Shown in pieces: positions 22,408 to 34,062 of a stretch of DNA of 64,000 nucleotides. The position numbers and the translations under genes were made by a program. Origin of the DNA: Siphonodentalium dalli (lineage: Eukaryota; Mollusca; Scaphopoda; Gadilida; Siphonodentaliidae); assembly GCA_032622095.1 (NCBI GenBank), contig CP136065.1:54059949-54123948 (forward strand). Direction: 5' to 3'. The notes below the pieces were generated by a model that was not told the origin of the DNA, ran no database searches, and worked only from the letters and a program-made list of their open reading frames with translations. Each line of letters begins with the position of its first letter. The stretch's first letter is position 1.

Positions 22408-23526
22408 ATGGCTACACGAAGGAAATTGTTGTTGCTGTTATCAATTATTGAAGGCAGAATGATGAAACGTAAATGTCGACGACTCAAGCGAAATTCCGGT
22501 TGGCTGGACCATTTACTTGGTAACTCACCAGAACAACATTTCAAAAAAACATGCAGGGTAAGCAGAAGAACCTTTGAGTATATCCTAGAGAACGTTGGTT
22601 GTGTTCTAGAAAAAGAAACATTAACTGAATTCCCGATATCGCCACGAGAAAGGCTTGCATCGTCTCGCCAGAGGGGACTATTTCTACACGATATGTGAGC
22701 TCACCGGGTACGGGACCTCGACGGTCGGTGCCATATCACACGAGGTTAATTGTGCTATTGTTGACTGTCTGTGGGAAAAACACGTCACTTCTCTTCAGCC
22801 CAAAGATATGACCAGCTTGAAGAATAAAATGTCGTAAATGGAAGAAGCATGGCAATTTCCATTTGCTTGGGCGGCAATTGATGGCCTGCTGGAGGGGCAG
22901 AAGCAAGAAAGGACTATTATAACTTCAAAACCTTTTACTCGGTAGTGCTCATGGCGATGGTGGATGTCAAGTATCGACAGATATGTATGCAAAGCTGAAT
23001 GAGGGCGAAATGTACCCGCACATCACGAAGGAGATCGATGGAAAAGCTATATATAGGTCCAATAATCCTGGGTGATTCAGCTTTTCCATTCAAACCATGG
23101 CTTCTAAAGCCATATGGAAAGGCAATATTGACAGACGAACAGTCCAACTTCAATTACAGACTAAGTCGAGCGAGAATGGTAAATGAATGGGCATTTGGTA
23201 ATTTGAAAGGCAGATCGAGGGCGTTAATGCGGAAAAGCGAATCATCTCCAGCAAGAGTTGAATACGCCGCCTTAGCTGGTGTAGTTCTGCACAACATATG
23301 CATATCGGAAGGCGATATAGTTTTTAGGAAATTCTACCTCACCTTGGACCCGACGACCAACGAAAGGCGCCCAAGAGAGCAAATAAGATCATTACTTGAT
23401 ATGACAGAGCAACGCGGAGGTCCCGAGTCGAGAAATGTCCAGGCAGTTGAGGTGAGAAATGTTCTTTGTGGCAGGTTGTATTCAGAGAAAACACGTGCCG
23501 AGGCAAGAGCTGATCTTGGGAATTAA
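22408..23526 (+). pseudogene. Harbinger/PIF DDE transposase, broken
   Basis: Related to HARBI1-type nucleases (DDE_Tnp_4), which cut the ends of the element. Start chosen at ATG 22408 (Met-Ala-Thr-Arg-Arg-Lys). An N-terminal part with 'HFKKTCRVSRRTFEYIL' is followed by a frameshift near 22670, then 'CELTGYGTSTVGAI', a TAA at 22835, and 'FPFAWAAIDG' with the first catalytic Asp. Next come 'RKDYYNFKTFYSVVLMAM' in another frame, 'ILGDSAFPFKPW' with the second Asp, and 'NEWAFGNLKGR' with the Glu. Two internal deletions and at least three frameshifts make it non-functional, although the last 175 codons remain open. Confidence 0.9.
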
Positions 23527-23829
23527 TAGGAACAAATCTTCATGCCAGTATACATGTAGTATTTCGAATAAAATTTCTTCACTCAATCTGATATATCTTG
23601 TTTGTTGTTAACCCCCACTAAGTTCGGTATATGCAGACACTATTTCAATGCGGTTGGTATGGGGGGTGTGGAGGGAGGTTAACCCCGGGATTCTCCGGAT
23701 AGGCCCTTTACCTAGCCTAATTAAGCTCCACATTATATTCCAATCAAGATATTTCACCTTTTATATATATATAAAAAATCTTTAACTTTAATATCTTCCT
23801 TGGCTGGAGTTTCCAGAGATTTTGTGAAC

Positions 23830-24006
23830 CCTGTGCTAATGCATTCTCAAATGTATATGCGAGTCTCCCATGGGGAGCTATGCACGCATATATAAGAGAA
23901 TACACTTGCATAAACTATTCACCTAGACGGTGTAAGCCAGTGAATTGTCCTATATATGCAAGATTCCATATGGGGGACTCGCATATATAAGATAATGCAC
24001 TGGCAT
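23830..24006. repeat. Degenerate pair of palindromes related to the piggyBac-like MITE
   Basis: 'CTGTGCTAATGCATTCTC...' and 'GCATATATAAGATAATGCAC' blocks form two imperfect palindromes with different centres from the intact copies. The order resembles the double-palindrome MITE, strongly decayed, without recognisable TTAA ends. Confidence 0.6.
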
Positions 24007-24123
24007 GGGATCTACTAATAAAATATAATTGCACCAGGGCGGGACATCATGGAAAGAGAGAAAGTAACTAAATGTAAAGAATATTTATGTACGTGTTTGT
24101 AGTTTCAATTTTAAACAAACATA

Positions 24124-25505
24124 TTAGAAGTTCCGCCTTCGGTTCAGCAAATCGTTCAAAGCTGAAAGTAAGTAGGTTGGTCCGAATCTTGGCTCCGTGA
24201 GAGCTGCTAAATGCGTTGTATTGTGTGCATGGTTGTTGTGCAGACGTTTGACATACATTCTGTTAGTGATGCGGGCCGGACCGCTTTGGACCGGTCCGGT
24301 CCGCGGTCCAGGGGTGGACCGCGGTCCGGTCGGACCGGGTGTCACTGGACCGGACCGGACCTTTTTTTTGCCGCCGGTCCGGTACTCTCCGGTCAGGTCC
24401 ACTATTTTACTTCAGTTATAATAAACTATCGCGAATATTATTGCGTATTTGTCGTCATATCAATTAGCAACGATGTATTGACGCATTGAAGTGGTTAATA
24501 TCTATTAAACATTTGATGTCACGAAAACAATGTATAAATGTACATTGTACATGTCACTTTCCTTATAATGAAAGTGCCAGTGTGGGCGGCCGCCTGATTT
24601 GATGTCCGACACTATGTAGCACCCTACCAATGCGACAAACATGCAACTGCATGAATGAGTATGGAACTATTTGTCACAAACAGTGTAACATGGCATCAAC
24701 TAATCAATTTGGATGGATATCGAATTGAGTATTCTATTGTTTTTCACAGTTATAATTATCGAAGAAACATGCAAACCACATTACATAGTACATACACAAG
24801 ACAGTCACATTAATCCAATAGTATTATAGTAGTTGTACTTAGCCAAGGTATATAACTGTAATTGTCAGGACTATACAATCAGCCATCACAATCTCCAAGA
24901 CTCCAATATTAATGTAGTAGTCATATTAGTACACATTTGTATAATTGTCATCAGTATAGCTATTTCGTTTAAATTTCAATTTAATGAAAATAAGTATGAT
25001 ACGAATCATGCATACGATCAGTTGAGTGCCATGTTAGATTGGTTATAACACATTCTGGCCCTATAGCTAGCTATATATCTGTCCAATACAATTAATTAGT
25101 GCATGTTTGCATTACTAGAAATACTATTATCGTGCATCGTTCCCAGTATATCCCAACAGAGACAGACAATGATGCATACAATCGGCAAACAATGTAAGTT
25201 TTAACATGTATGGACTCATTGCAATGCACTGAACTCCAGTAACCTTATAGTGTGTACTATACAGAGTAAAAACGTTTAGAAAACAGAGAATTCATTAACA
25301 TATAGCCTATTATAGGTGGACCGGACCATTTTGGACGGTCCAAGCATGTATACCGGACCGGAATGGCCTGAACCGGACCGGACTGGACCGCCTTGGCAGT
25401 GGACCGGTGGTCCGGTCCGGTCCGGTCCGCATCACTACATTCTGTTGACTTGTATAAGAGCCACCGAATCCACCATACCGGGTGTGTGGCTGTTGTATTC
25501 CAGTA

Positions 25506-25536
<31 letters not shown>

Positions 25537-26253
25537 GAGGTAGCTGACCAATTGAAGTACTAGTACTGCTGGTGGTGTTCATCAACAACTTCACCATTTC
25601 CAATTCATGTTTTCGAGACTCTTCAAACTCATGTTTAAAAAAGTCGATCATCTTATCAGTTGGATCATCTTTAATTGACTCTTTGATAAGATGAATAGCT
25701 TCATTCATGATTGGTTTCTTTTTCTTCTTTTTCCCCTTGATGGGATTGAATATTTGTTCATCGCTGGTGGTTTCTTTGTCAAGAGTTGGATCAGTTGGAT
25801 CGACAGAAGTGCCTGGCTCGACAACAAGATCAGTGTTGCACGAATCCCGCGATAGGATGATGGGAAAGAGTTGACGAAACCAGTCACCATAACCATCTTC
25901 TTGAAAACGTTTGATCCCACTTGCAGTTTTAATGGTCATATATACTGTTTTACATGATATACATATACACTTTTTGAATCGCGTTCTCAGTTGAGCTACT
26001 GAAAAATTATATTTGGTTGTCTCACTTTTAGCTCAGTCAGAACCTTCCCATGTATTTCTCCGTTCCTCTGTTTCCTTATGTTCATGACTATGATTTTCTT
26101 TTTCATATCCTCGTCTCCACACACAATGTCAATTAAATCTTTAAGCTGATCTTCACAGTCCATTGACATTTTCGTCCTCTGGTCGACTTCTTCTTTCGCC
26201 TCCCTTGGGCAGTAGAAACCTCCTCTTCCGACTCTGAACTTGTAGATGAGTTC
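24124..26253 (-). pseudogene. Harbinger Myb/SANT-like accessory protein, broken
   Basis: Minus-strand exon after the acceptor 'gcattccag' at 26254. Readable in two frames are a basic stretch 'GRRKKKSTRGRKCQWT', then 'DLIDIVCGDEDMKKKIIVMN' and 'NGEIHGKVLTELK', 'FSVAQLRTRFKKC', 'TIKTASGIKRFQEDGYGDWF', a poly-Lys stretch, an acidic/charged helix ('FKHEFEESRKHELEMVKLL') and poly-Gln. Harbinger elements normally carry such a Myb-like DNA-binding partner of the transposase. One frameshift lies near 26160 and a deletion between the helix blocks. A hAT-like element sits in the C-terminal coding part at 24264-25437. Function is inferred by context. Confidence 0.7.
24264..25437. mobile_element. hAT-like non-autonomous element
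   Basis: Inverted ends TAGTGATGCGGGCCGGACC and GGTCCGGTCCGCATCACTA are flanked by the perfect 8 bp duplication CATTCTGT (24256-24263 and 25438-25445), the size made by hAT transposases. The subterminal DNA is crowded with GGACCGG/CCGGTCC. The interior (24430-25300) is AT-rich with no transposase. It interrupts the Myb-like ORF. Confidence 0.88.
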
Positions 26254-26456
26254 CTGGAATGCAAAAAATGATACACTTCACAGCATTTATTCAGTTTATA
26301 ACCATCAAATTTCTACTCAACACAGGGGACATTATTTTTGAAAATCCATGTTTTCAATTGATTTTAAAATGTGCAATTGTTTTAACAAACTTGATCAATT
26401 TAAATAAATAAACAAATGATCACAAATTAAATTAAAAAAATAAACAATGTTAGACT

Positions 26457-26491
26457 CGTTTGTCAAATAGATACATCTATTTGACAAACGA
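26457..26491. repeat. Perfect short palindrome
   Basis: CGTTTGTCAAATAGAT followed after two bases by ATCTATTTGACAAACG. It lies in the non-coding part of the Harbinger element. Confidence 0.8.
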
Positions 26492-27079
26492 ACCGAACAT
26501 TATTTTTTTAGTGCAGGACCTTTGGCGAGTATATTTGTTTGTAGCCCCTTCAGTGGATCTATATGAGTATAATGAGTACCGGTATATATCACACAACAAA
26601 TCTGCTTTAAAATCATATCAATAGCAATGTACTTCTTGAAATCGCGTAGAAGGATACACACTTGTTATTACTCAATATGTATATTTTCGAGTCACATCAA
26701 CACGGACTATGTGTAGGCCTACACCCCCGCCAACACCCCCCCCCCCCCCAGTTCAACATGTACATAACAAAACAATAACAAACAATATGCCAATTGCGTT
26801 AATTGGTGTGCTAAATGCTATGCAATTTCTTTTTAATTAAATAGAACTATGTACTGGTTGGAGCTTCAGTTGTACAATTCCAAATCCATCTTCATGGAGG
26901 GGGGGGGGGGGTGACAGTCAAATTTCAACTTTATTTTATTTTCCGAAAATTAGGTGCCTTTAGAAATTCTGAAGATGGCACCCCCATTCAGGACCACTTC
27001 GCCACGTCCCTGTAATTTGATGTTATTTAAATGCTAGGATATGTGGTGAGGGCCTGGTGGTCTGTAACTGCAAGTGTTC

Positions 27080-27218
27080 CACAGTTGTTGAAAATGTGTG
27101 TCAAAAACCCCTAAAAATAAATATCCCTACCTCTAATTATTATAATATTGTCAATATTATAAGTAGAGGTGGGTATATTTATTTTATCGGGTTTTTGACA
27201 CAAATGTCCAACAACTGT
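27080..27218. mobile_element. Small fold-back element (~140 bp hairpin)
   Basis: CACAGTTGTTG and TGTGTCAAAAACCC on the left mirror GGGTTTTTGACACA and CAACAACTGTG on the right, with ATAAATAT(C/A)CC...GAGGTGGGTATATTTAT between them. Nearly the whole segment can pair. No coding capacity. Confidence 0.8.
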
Positions 27219-27589
27219 GAAGTGTTTGTAAACGTGCACGAATCTGTTTTTATTATTATGCATCTTCAATGCTCACTAAATTTCGCATTTTAGAATCTCA
27301 CAGTTTATATATGAAGGTTAAATAAATGTCTAATTCAATATTCAACTCACCTGACACTATCGTCTTCAGTTCCAATTGGCATACCTGCGATATTGCATGT
27401 TATATTGCCACCCAGTGTGGTCACACTTTTCCGAGCTCCTGCTATTCGATTGTTTTCTACTATTGTTCATTGGAATATTTTTGTGACATTTGGCTTGCTA
27501 AATGTGTTAAATGTGCTGCTTCAGACCTTGTGATTTTTGTGCAGAAATTTATCATATTTTTCTGACTTTGTGAGGTTTTCTGTTGGAAT

Positions 27590-30500
27590 ATGTTGGTGTT
27601 TTTCCAATTTCTCATCCTGAGCTTTGTTCTGACATCAAGCTTGGATTACACAACCCATTACTGGATTACACCAACGACAAAGGGCCTACTACTCCAGATT
27701 AGTATAGTGTTACCAAGCACTTCTGATTTCACACCTCTAATTGGTTTTTGTAAACACCATTCCTGTCTGCCAACTACCAACATGGGCTTCATTGTGTACA
27801 CGTCTGAGGAACTTCACACCATCAACAAGACAACAAATCACAACCAACACCGGCCTAGAGCCTCCTTGTTCAAGGTGATGAAGAAACACCGTATCCTGGA
27901 TCCAAAATTCTGTCACCCTACTTTTGACTCATCAAGGACATACAAAATTCCATGGAGTACAGAACATGTTCGAAGTTCTATCCAACATCATAATTGTGCT
28001 AAATCACCAAAACACACCAACAGTACTCTTGTTGAAATAGCTACACCACATCTCCAAGAGGATCCTATAGTTATTAACATCTTAAATGCCCGATCTATCA
28101 GGAACAAGGTCCACACCATCAACGATCTTGTGGCTGATAGCAAAAGTGACTTCTTCTTCATAACTGAAACCTGGCTGATGCGTGCTGGGGATGAAGCACT
28201 GATTAGCCAAGCAACACCTGTAGGCTATAACATGATATCATCACCAAGAAAGGGCACTGGCGGGGGCATCGGGTTGTTACACAAATCAGACTTTGCTGTC
28301 AATTGGAACGTTATCACACAGTATTCAACATTCGAGGCTGCTGAATTTATTATTAGAACACCTTCTCGACCCATAACATTCGTGTGTATTTACAGACCTC
28401 CACCGAGTAAAAAGAACAAGCTAAAAACTCCGAAATTCGTCAAAGATTTCAAAGCCTTACTCACGGCATATAGTTTAACAGATGGACATTCATTCATCCT
28501 AGGTGACATTAATCTACATTTTGAATCAATATCTGACAGCAATGTAAATTGTGTAAGAGAACTCATGGATAAATTTGGCTTCACACAGATCATAACGTCA
28601 CCGACTCATCGTTCACTACACACACTTGACTGGGTGATTATAAAAGAAAACACCATGAAAATTAACAGTCTCCAGGTCTCTGATAAAGCTGTTTCTGGCC
28701 ACTTCCTGATTGAATTTTCTTTCCGGAATGTGAAACCTGTTGCACTCAAACGTAAAGTCACTTCAAGGAATCTCAAAAGCATCGTGTTAAGTAAATTCTC
28801 ATCGGAGATCCGTGAAGCATTCCTATCTTCCACAAACTTGAACTCCTGCAACGACTTGGCAGTTTATTACAATGACCAGCTGTCTTCTATTCTTAATAAG
28901 CATGCACCCACGATGACACGCGAGATTACCAACAGGACATCTGCACCATGGCTAACTTCCCAAATTTTGAATAAGAAACGAGAACGCAGAAAGGTGGAGC
29001 GCATGTGGAGAAAATCTAAATTAACTGTTCACCGCGAAATTTTCAAGGAAATGAATACATGTGTAAGCGAGTTGATAAAGCATGCGAGATCTGACTTTTA
29101 TAGTGAACAATTAGCAAATTGCAAATCAACCAAGAAACTGTTCAACATTACCAACACTATGCTGGGCAAAGGTAAATGTTCTACTCTACCTAGTGACATT
29201 CCCATGGATACACTCCCAGAAACATTTGCCACATTTTTTCAAGACAAAGTTACCAAATTTCGTGCGAATATACAACAAGTGTCTGCAGGAGAAGCTGAGT
29301 TTGAGGAATTCACTGGAACCAAATTTGTTAAGTTTGAATGTGTTACAACAGAGACGGTTAAACGTGTTCTCATGTCAATGCCATCAAAATCGTGTTCTCT
29401 GGATCCTGTACCATCACTCATTCTTAAACGGCATAGCGACCAACTAGTAACGTTTCTTACGAGGATAGTGAATACATCCCTGGAAGACGGTATAGTTCCC
29501 ACTTGCTTCAAACAAGCTGTGGTTAAACCATTGCTGAAAAAGCCAAACATGGATAGGAACAATCTCAAGAACTATAGACCTGTTTCTAACCTTCCTTTTA
29601 TATCCAAGCTTCTTGAGCGCGTGGTACTCTATCAACTCAGACAACATCTGGAGGATAATGACATGAATGAACCTTTCCAATCAGCTTATCGACGACACCA
29701 CAGTACGGAAACTGCACTTGTCCGCGTCACCAACGACTTGCTTTGTGCAGCAGATGATCCCAATGTCACTATAGCCTCATTTCTCGACCTCTCTGCTGCC
29801 TTTGATACTTTGGATCACAACATCATAATTTCACGCCTTAACAAAACATTCGGAATTTCAGGGAAAGTTCTCCAATGGTTCAAGTCATATCTATCAGGCA
29901 GAATCCAGACTGTTCACAGTGGAGAATTCTGTTCCAAACCATATGAACTATCCTTTGGTGTCCCCCAGGGATCAGTCCTTGGGCCCGTGCTTTATCTCAT
30001 GTACACTAAGCCATTGGGGCAAATCATCACACAGAGAAATCTACAATACCACATGTACGCAGACGATACACTGATTTATATGCCCAGCTCACCATCAGAG
30101 TTCGCAAACAATATCTCAGAAATGCAGCAATGTATAACGGCAGTGAAAAATTGGATGGGCGCAAACCAACTGTGTTTAAATTATGACAAAACCGAGATAA
30201 TGTTATTTGGAACAGATCACAGAATTAAGAACACCCCTTTGGACTGCATTCGTATAGGTGATTCCGACATAAAGCCATCGTCGTGTGCCAGATATCTGGG
30301 CATTCACCTGGACAGTACTCTGTCAATGGAAGTGTACATAAACAATTTATGCAGAAGTCTATTTCTGGATATAAGGAGAATTTCTCACATCAGGCCATTC
30401 ATAACCACCGATGCTGCTAAAACTCTTGTTTCGTCATTTGTTCTTTCCAAGATTGACTGCTGTAACCCACTTCTGGCTGGCTTACCAAAGACAGAAATTG

Positions 30501-30928
30501 ATAAACTTCAACGTATGATGAACATTGCTGCTCGTGTGATTCTTAAGAAGCCAAAATTTTCTGACCTGACACCAATGTTCAAAGAACTGCACTGGCTACC
30601 AATTCAAGCCCGCATTGACTATAAAATTGCTGTCTTATGTTGTAAGAAAATTGACTGTCTCTCGCCCCTCCCTGTATATATCGAATCTCTTCTTTCATGC
30701 TATGTACCTGGTAAACCAGGCTTAAGGTCAGCTGATAAAATATTACTTGCTGTCCCCAAACGTGACCTTGTTAATTATGGTCGTCGATCTTTTGAATGCT
30801 ACGGCCCAAACCTTTGGAATTCACTCCCGCTTACACTTAGGAATTTTGCTACTTTGGAATCTTTCAAAACAGAACTCAAAACGTATCTGTTTAAACTTCA
30901 CTATGGCAACGACGACGACCAAAGCTGA
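27590..30928 (+). CDS. CR1-clade LINE ORF2: endonuclease and reverse transcriptase
   Basis: Uninterrupted 1112-aa polyprotein that nicks DNA and copies its RNA into the nick. An APE-type endonuclease occupies about residues 160-380: N166 in 'INILNAR', E193 in 'TETW', 'YRPP', 'LGDINLHF'. The expected SDH triad reads S369-G370-H371, so the usual Asp is missing. The reverse transcriptase follows with 'NYRPVSNLPFISKLLERVV', 'FLDLSAAFDTLDH', 'GVPQGSVLGPVLYLMYT' and Y823-ADD. A C-terminal region with 'LHWLPIQARIDYKIAVL' is typical of CR1/L2 elements. Residues 1-150 are of unknown nature, so the true start may be the Met at residue 65. No stop codon or frameshift was seen, so the copy is young. Confidence 0.93.
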   Translation: MLVFFQFLILSFVLTSSLDYTTHYWITPTTKGLLLQISIVLPSTSDFTPLIGFCKHHSCLPTTNMGFIVYTSEELHTINKTTNHNQHRPRASLFKVMKKHRILDPKFCHPTFDSSRTYKIPWSTEHVRSSIQHHNCAKSPKHTNSTLVEIATPHLQEDPIVINILNARSIRNKVHTINDLVADSKSDFFFITETWLMRAGDEALISQATPVGYNMISSPRKGTGGGIGLLHKSDFAVNWNVITQYSTFEAAEFIIRTPSRPITFVCIYRPPPSKKNKLKTPKFVKDFKALLTAYSLTDGHSFILGDINLHFESISDSNVNCVRELMDKFGFTQIITSPTHRSLHTLDWVIIKENTMKINSLQVSDKAVSGHFLIEFSFRNVKPVALKRKVTSRNLKSIVLSKFSSEIREAFLSSTNLNSCNDLAVYYNDQLSSILNKHAPTMTREITNRTSAPWLTSQILNKKRERRKVERMWRKSKLTVHREIFKEMNTCVSELIKHARSDFYSEQLANCKSTKKLFNITNTMLGKGKCSTLPSDIPMDTLPETFATFFQDKVTKFRANIQQVSAGEAEFEEFTGTKFVKFECVTTETVKRVLMSMPSKSCSLDPVPSLILKRHSDQLVTFLTRIVNTSLEDGIVPTCFKQAVVKPLLKKPNMDRNNLKNYRPVSNLPFISKLLERVVLYQLRQHLEDNDMNEPFQSAYRRHHSTETALVRVTNDLLCAADDPNVTIASFLDLSAAFDTLDHNIIISRLNKTFGISGKVLQWFKSYLSGRIQTVHSGEFCSKPYELSFGVPQGSVLGPVLYLMYTKPLGQIITQRNLQYHMYADDTLIYMPSSPSEFANNISEMQQCITAVKNWMGANQLCLNYDKTEIMLFGTDHRIKNTPLDCIRIGDSDIKPSSCARYLGIHLDSTLSMEVYINNLCRSLFLDIRRISHIRPFITTDAAKTLVSSFVLSKIDCCNPLLAGLPKTEIDKLQRMMNIAARVILKKPKFSDLTPMFKELHWLPIQARIDYKIAVLCCKKIDCLSPLPVYIESLLSCYVPGKPGLRSADKILLAVPKRDLVNYGRRSFECYGPNLWNSLPLTLRNFATLESFKTELKTYLFKLHYGNDDDQS

Positions 30929-31140
30929 GCACACATTTCCTGCATTGTTTTATACAATACACACAGCCTTCATCCTGATTTGTATATGAATTGTTTGATT
31001 TATTTCATTGTAGTTATTGTTTGTGTGTACATGCGTATATGTGTTTAAATGTGCTGGAGCTCGGTCATCTGTTGTATCATTGAGCGCTTTGGGCCTCATG
31101 GGATAAGGCGCTTTAAAAATGCTATACATTATTATATTTA
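30929..31140 (+). repeat. CR1 LINE 3' UTR and tail
   Basis: After the stop, the sequence runs to TTGAGCGCTTTGGGCCTCAT, GATAAGGCGCTTTAAAAATG and an ATTATTATATTTAT tail. This GCGCTTT(A)...ATTATT end is a familiar 3' terminus for CR1-like LINEs. The 5' boundary of the LINE is not defined; it lies upstream of 27590. Confidence 0.75.
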
Positions 31141-31189
31141 TAAAAATCCGACTTATTTTTCTATTTTTTTGCGGCAGCAAACACCTTCA

Positions 31190-34062
31190 GTCAGATGCTC
31201 GTAGTCCGTTTATATATAACCATGGGTATATGCGAAAAATACACAACGAAAACACACTCCACAGTTTGGATCGATAAGTCTTGCCCTGTGTATTTTGATG
31301 TTGAAATTTGTGACAATCGGTCTTCCGTATCATTTCTACAACACAATTATCGTCTTACTTGCAGCACGACTTTATCGTGTGATCGTCACGGAAACGTTTT
31401 CTTTCAGAGTCTGGTTAATACATTGCCGCCGGTGAAGTGTATTCTCGGATAAGAAACAAATAGGCCTATGCTGAGGGCAGAAACTAAAGTTGCGAGAGGC
31501 ACCCCTGGTTGAGTGTGGGATATTTGGCACTCGAGACTTGGTTAGAGGGTTTTCGTTGGGGTGGTCTCCACCTTGGAATTTCCAAATGCACCCCACCCCA
31601 TTGAACGACACCAAACTCATAAGTTTGCGTAAATCAATTTGCACCCCCCCCCCCCTTTGGTTTTTCCCAAATGTTCCCTCACAGACTACCAGATGGTAGA
31701 CTATTCCAAATGAACCAGTAATATTGTGGCCACTTGTCGTGCGGGGGGGGGGGGGGTGCAAAAGATGGTTCGGCCCAGTATGAGATTAAAACATCTTAAC
31801 ATCTATATATAGTGGTATAACACCACACAAATTTACACCCCGATCTATTTTTTCTTAAATTAATTAGCGAGTAACTACTGGCAAGGACACAGAGCACACG
31901 CACGGGTCGGCCGATGGTTAGGCCCGATGTGAGAACATTTTTGAAATATGAACATGAACATTTGACAATCCTATAGCATAGACCGGCCTCAAGTTTTCCA
32001 ATTCTGAGAAATTATTAACCTGACACTCACCCATAGGTTTCAAAATTGCCAACTGATGGACATTTGAGTCCATAATTTTGCAAATGAAAGGGAAATATGC
32101 AAATGTTGGTCTAAAAACAACAAATTCGTCACTAAGAAAGTGTTGGAAAATCAAACTACGAGAACAATTTCAACCTAATTTTGGTGTGAATTTTCCAATT
32201 AATTTTGCTCGGGGTATTAGGTATGACTACAATTGGGGGGTAAAACCCCTGCATAACCACCCCTGTCGACAAGTCCCTACTTGAAACCTCATGCTAAATA
32301 ATCGATACTAAGTTATGTTGGGTGGCACCCGGGAGGAGGGGGTCAAGGGCTACACCCAACCCTGTCGGGGAGTCATAGCCATCCCCCGTCGGTGAGTTAT
32401 GTAATGGTCAACCCGGCAGCTAAAGCCCGCCCCCCCCCCTGTCGGGGATATCCTGGTGCCACCCCCGTTTGAAATCATATAAAACTTTTAAAGAAGAAGA
32501 CCACATATTGAGCAGAAATCAGGGGGAAACGAGCTCTCGTAATCACAAAAGTGCACTAAAGACATCCCAAGAAATCCAAATTAGATGCAACCGCATATTG
32601 TATATATATGGTATCGTTCTGTTTGCCTCTCTATATCCAGGGACGTGGCTATATGGTTTCCGTTAGGGGGTGTCCACCATGGGAAATTCCAACTGTACCC
32701 CCTTGAATCAGAATCACCCCAAACACAAATTCCATTTGCACCATCCCCCTTGTACATCAGTGCTCACGCCTATTATCCTATATATATATATATATATTTT
32801 TAAACATGGTTCTAAATTCCAGGTTTGAAAATTCAGATAGTTTAACCTGAACAATTGCATAAATCATAACATATAATGGTCTAACTCCAGATAAATTCCC
32901 ACGGATACGGACAAGAGGCGGGGACACACCGGGTTGATCATGGTTCTTCGGCCCGGTGTGAGAACATTTTTAAAACTATAAAAGAAAATATTAAATCCTA
33001 GCATGCATCTAGACTGGCCTCAACTGAACCTTTCCTGGTGTTGGAATTTTCAAACCTCATATTTCCCCTCAGGTTGGAAAACTCTCCAACTGATGACTAT
33101 TTCAGTCCACAAGTTTGACCAAATGAAGTAAAATATTGTTTTGTTAAACTAATTAGCAGTTTTGTATTGGCCACGGGGGAAGGTACAATGACAACGATAG
33201 TCGGCCCGGTGTGCAATTTTTTTTTAATCTGAACAAGAAAATCTCAAAATCCTAGCATCTAGACTAGCCTCAAACCTTCCTAGAGTTGGAAATTTCAAAC
33301 CCGACACTCCCACTTAGGTTGGAAATTTTCAACTGATGACAATTCCAATGACAATGTTGACCAAATGCATGACAATATTATTTTCTTAAATTAAATAGCA
33401 GTTTTTTGACTGGCCACAGGGGAGGGACCAGGACACAAATTGTCCAAGTGTTGGAAATTTCCAACCTGTCACCCTCCTAAGATTGGAAATTTCCGACTGA
33501 TGACCATTTCAGTCCAAAATATTTACCAAAAATAGGAAAATATGCAAATAAATTGTTTGAAAATCAAACTACAAGAACATTTTCAACTTAATGTTGGTGT
33601 GAAATTTCCAACTAATGTTTTGGCAGGTATGACATTTCCAACTGTTGAACATTTTGACCAAAGTTGGGGGGGGGGTGTGAGACACCCCAACCCCCGTCGG
33701 CACGTCTCTGTCTATATCATATAAATACTTTTTCTAAAAACCCTTAAACCAACTCGACGTGCGATTTCCCATGCGCTCCTGTTGCGCAAATTCTAGTATA
33801 AAAAGTGCGTCTATTTCAGACAAAGTTCAAACAGTAAATGTGACCAGACAAGACATAGAAACCGCTAATCTCATATTACCAATCTGACAACACCAGTCGA
33901 ACATGATTACCTTTCAAAGCAATAACACCGGACACCATGTTACGGACAACCACAGGCACGCACACCATGGATAAATACAGGGTAAAAAGAACGGCGTTTT
34001 TTTTGTACGGTTATATCTGGCATATACCCATGGTTATATATAAACGGGCTACGAGCATCTGA
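31190..34062. repeat. Inverted pair of ~45 bp flanking 2.8 kb
   Basis: CAGTCAGATGCTCGTAGTCC, TTTATATATAACCATGGG and TATATGC at 31190-31234 are repeated inverted at 34018-34062 with one or two differences. They may be the ends of another element inside the Harbinger, or part of it. No target duplication could be settled. Confidence 0.6.
31480..33730. repeat. Diverged repeats with poly-C/G runs
   Basis: Blocks of 'GGTGTGAGAACATTTTT', 'AATCCTAGCATCTAGAC' and 'TTGGAAATTTCCAACTGATG' recur around 31930-32270, 32940-33160, 33205-33400 and 33420-33730, and again at 48880-49260 and 52060-52450. Homopolymer C or G runs (31647, 31742, 32432, 33667) punctuate them. No gene. The family is not identified. 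Confidence 0.65.
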
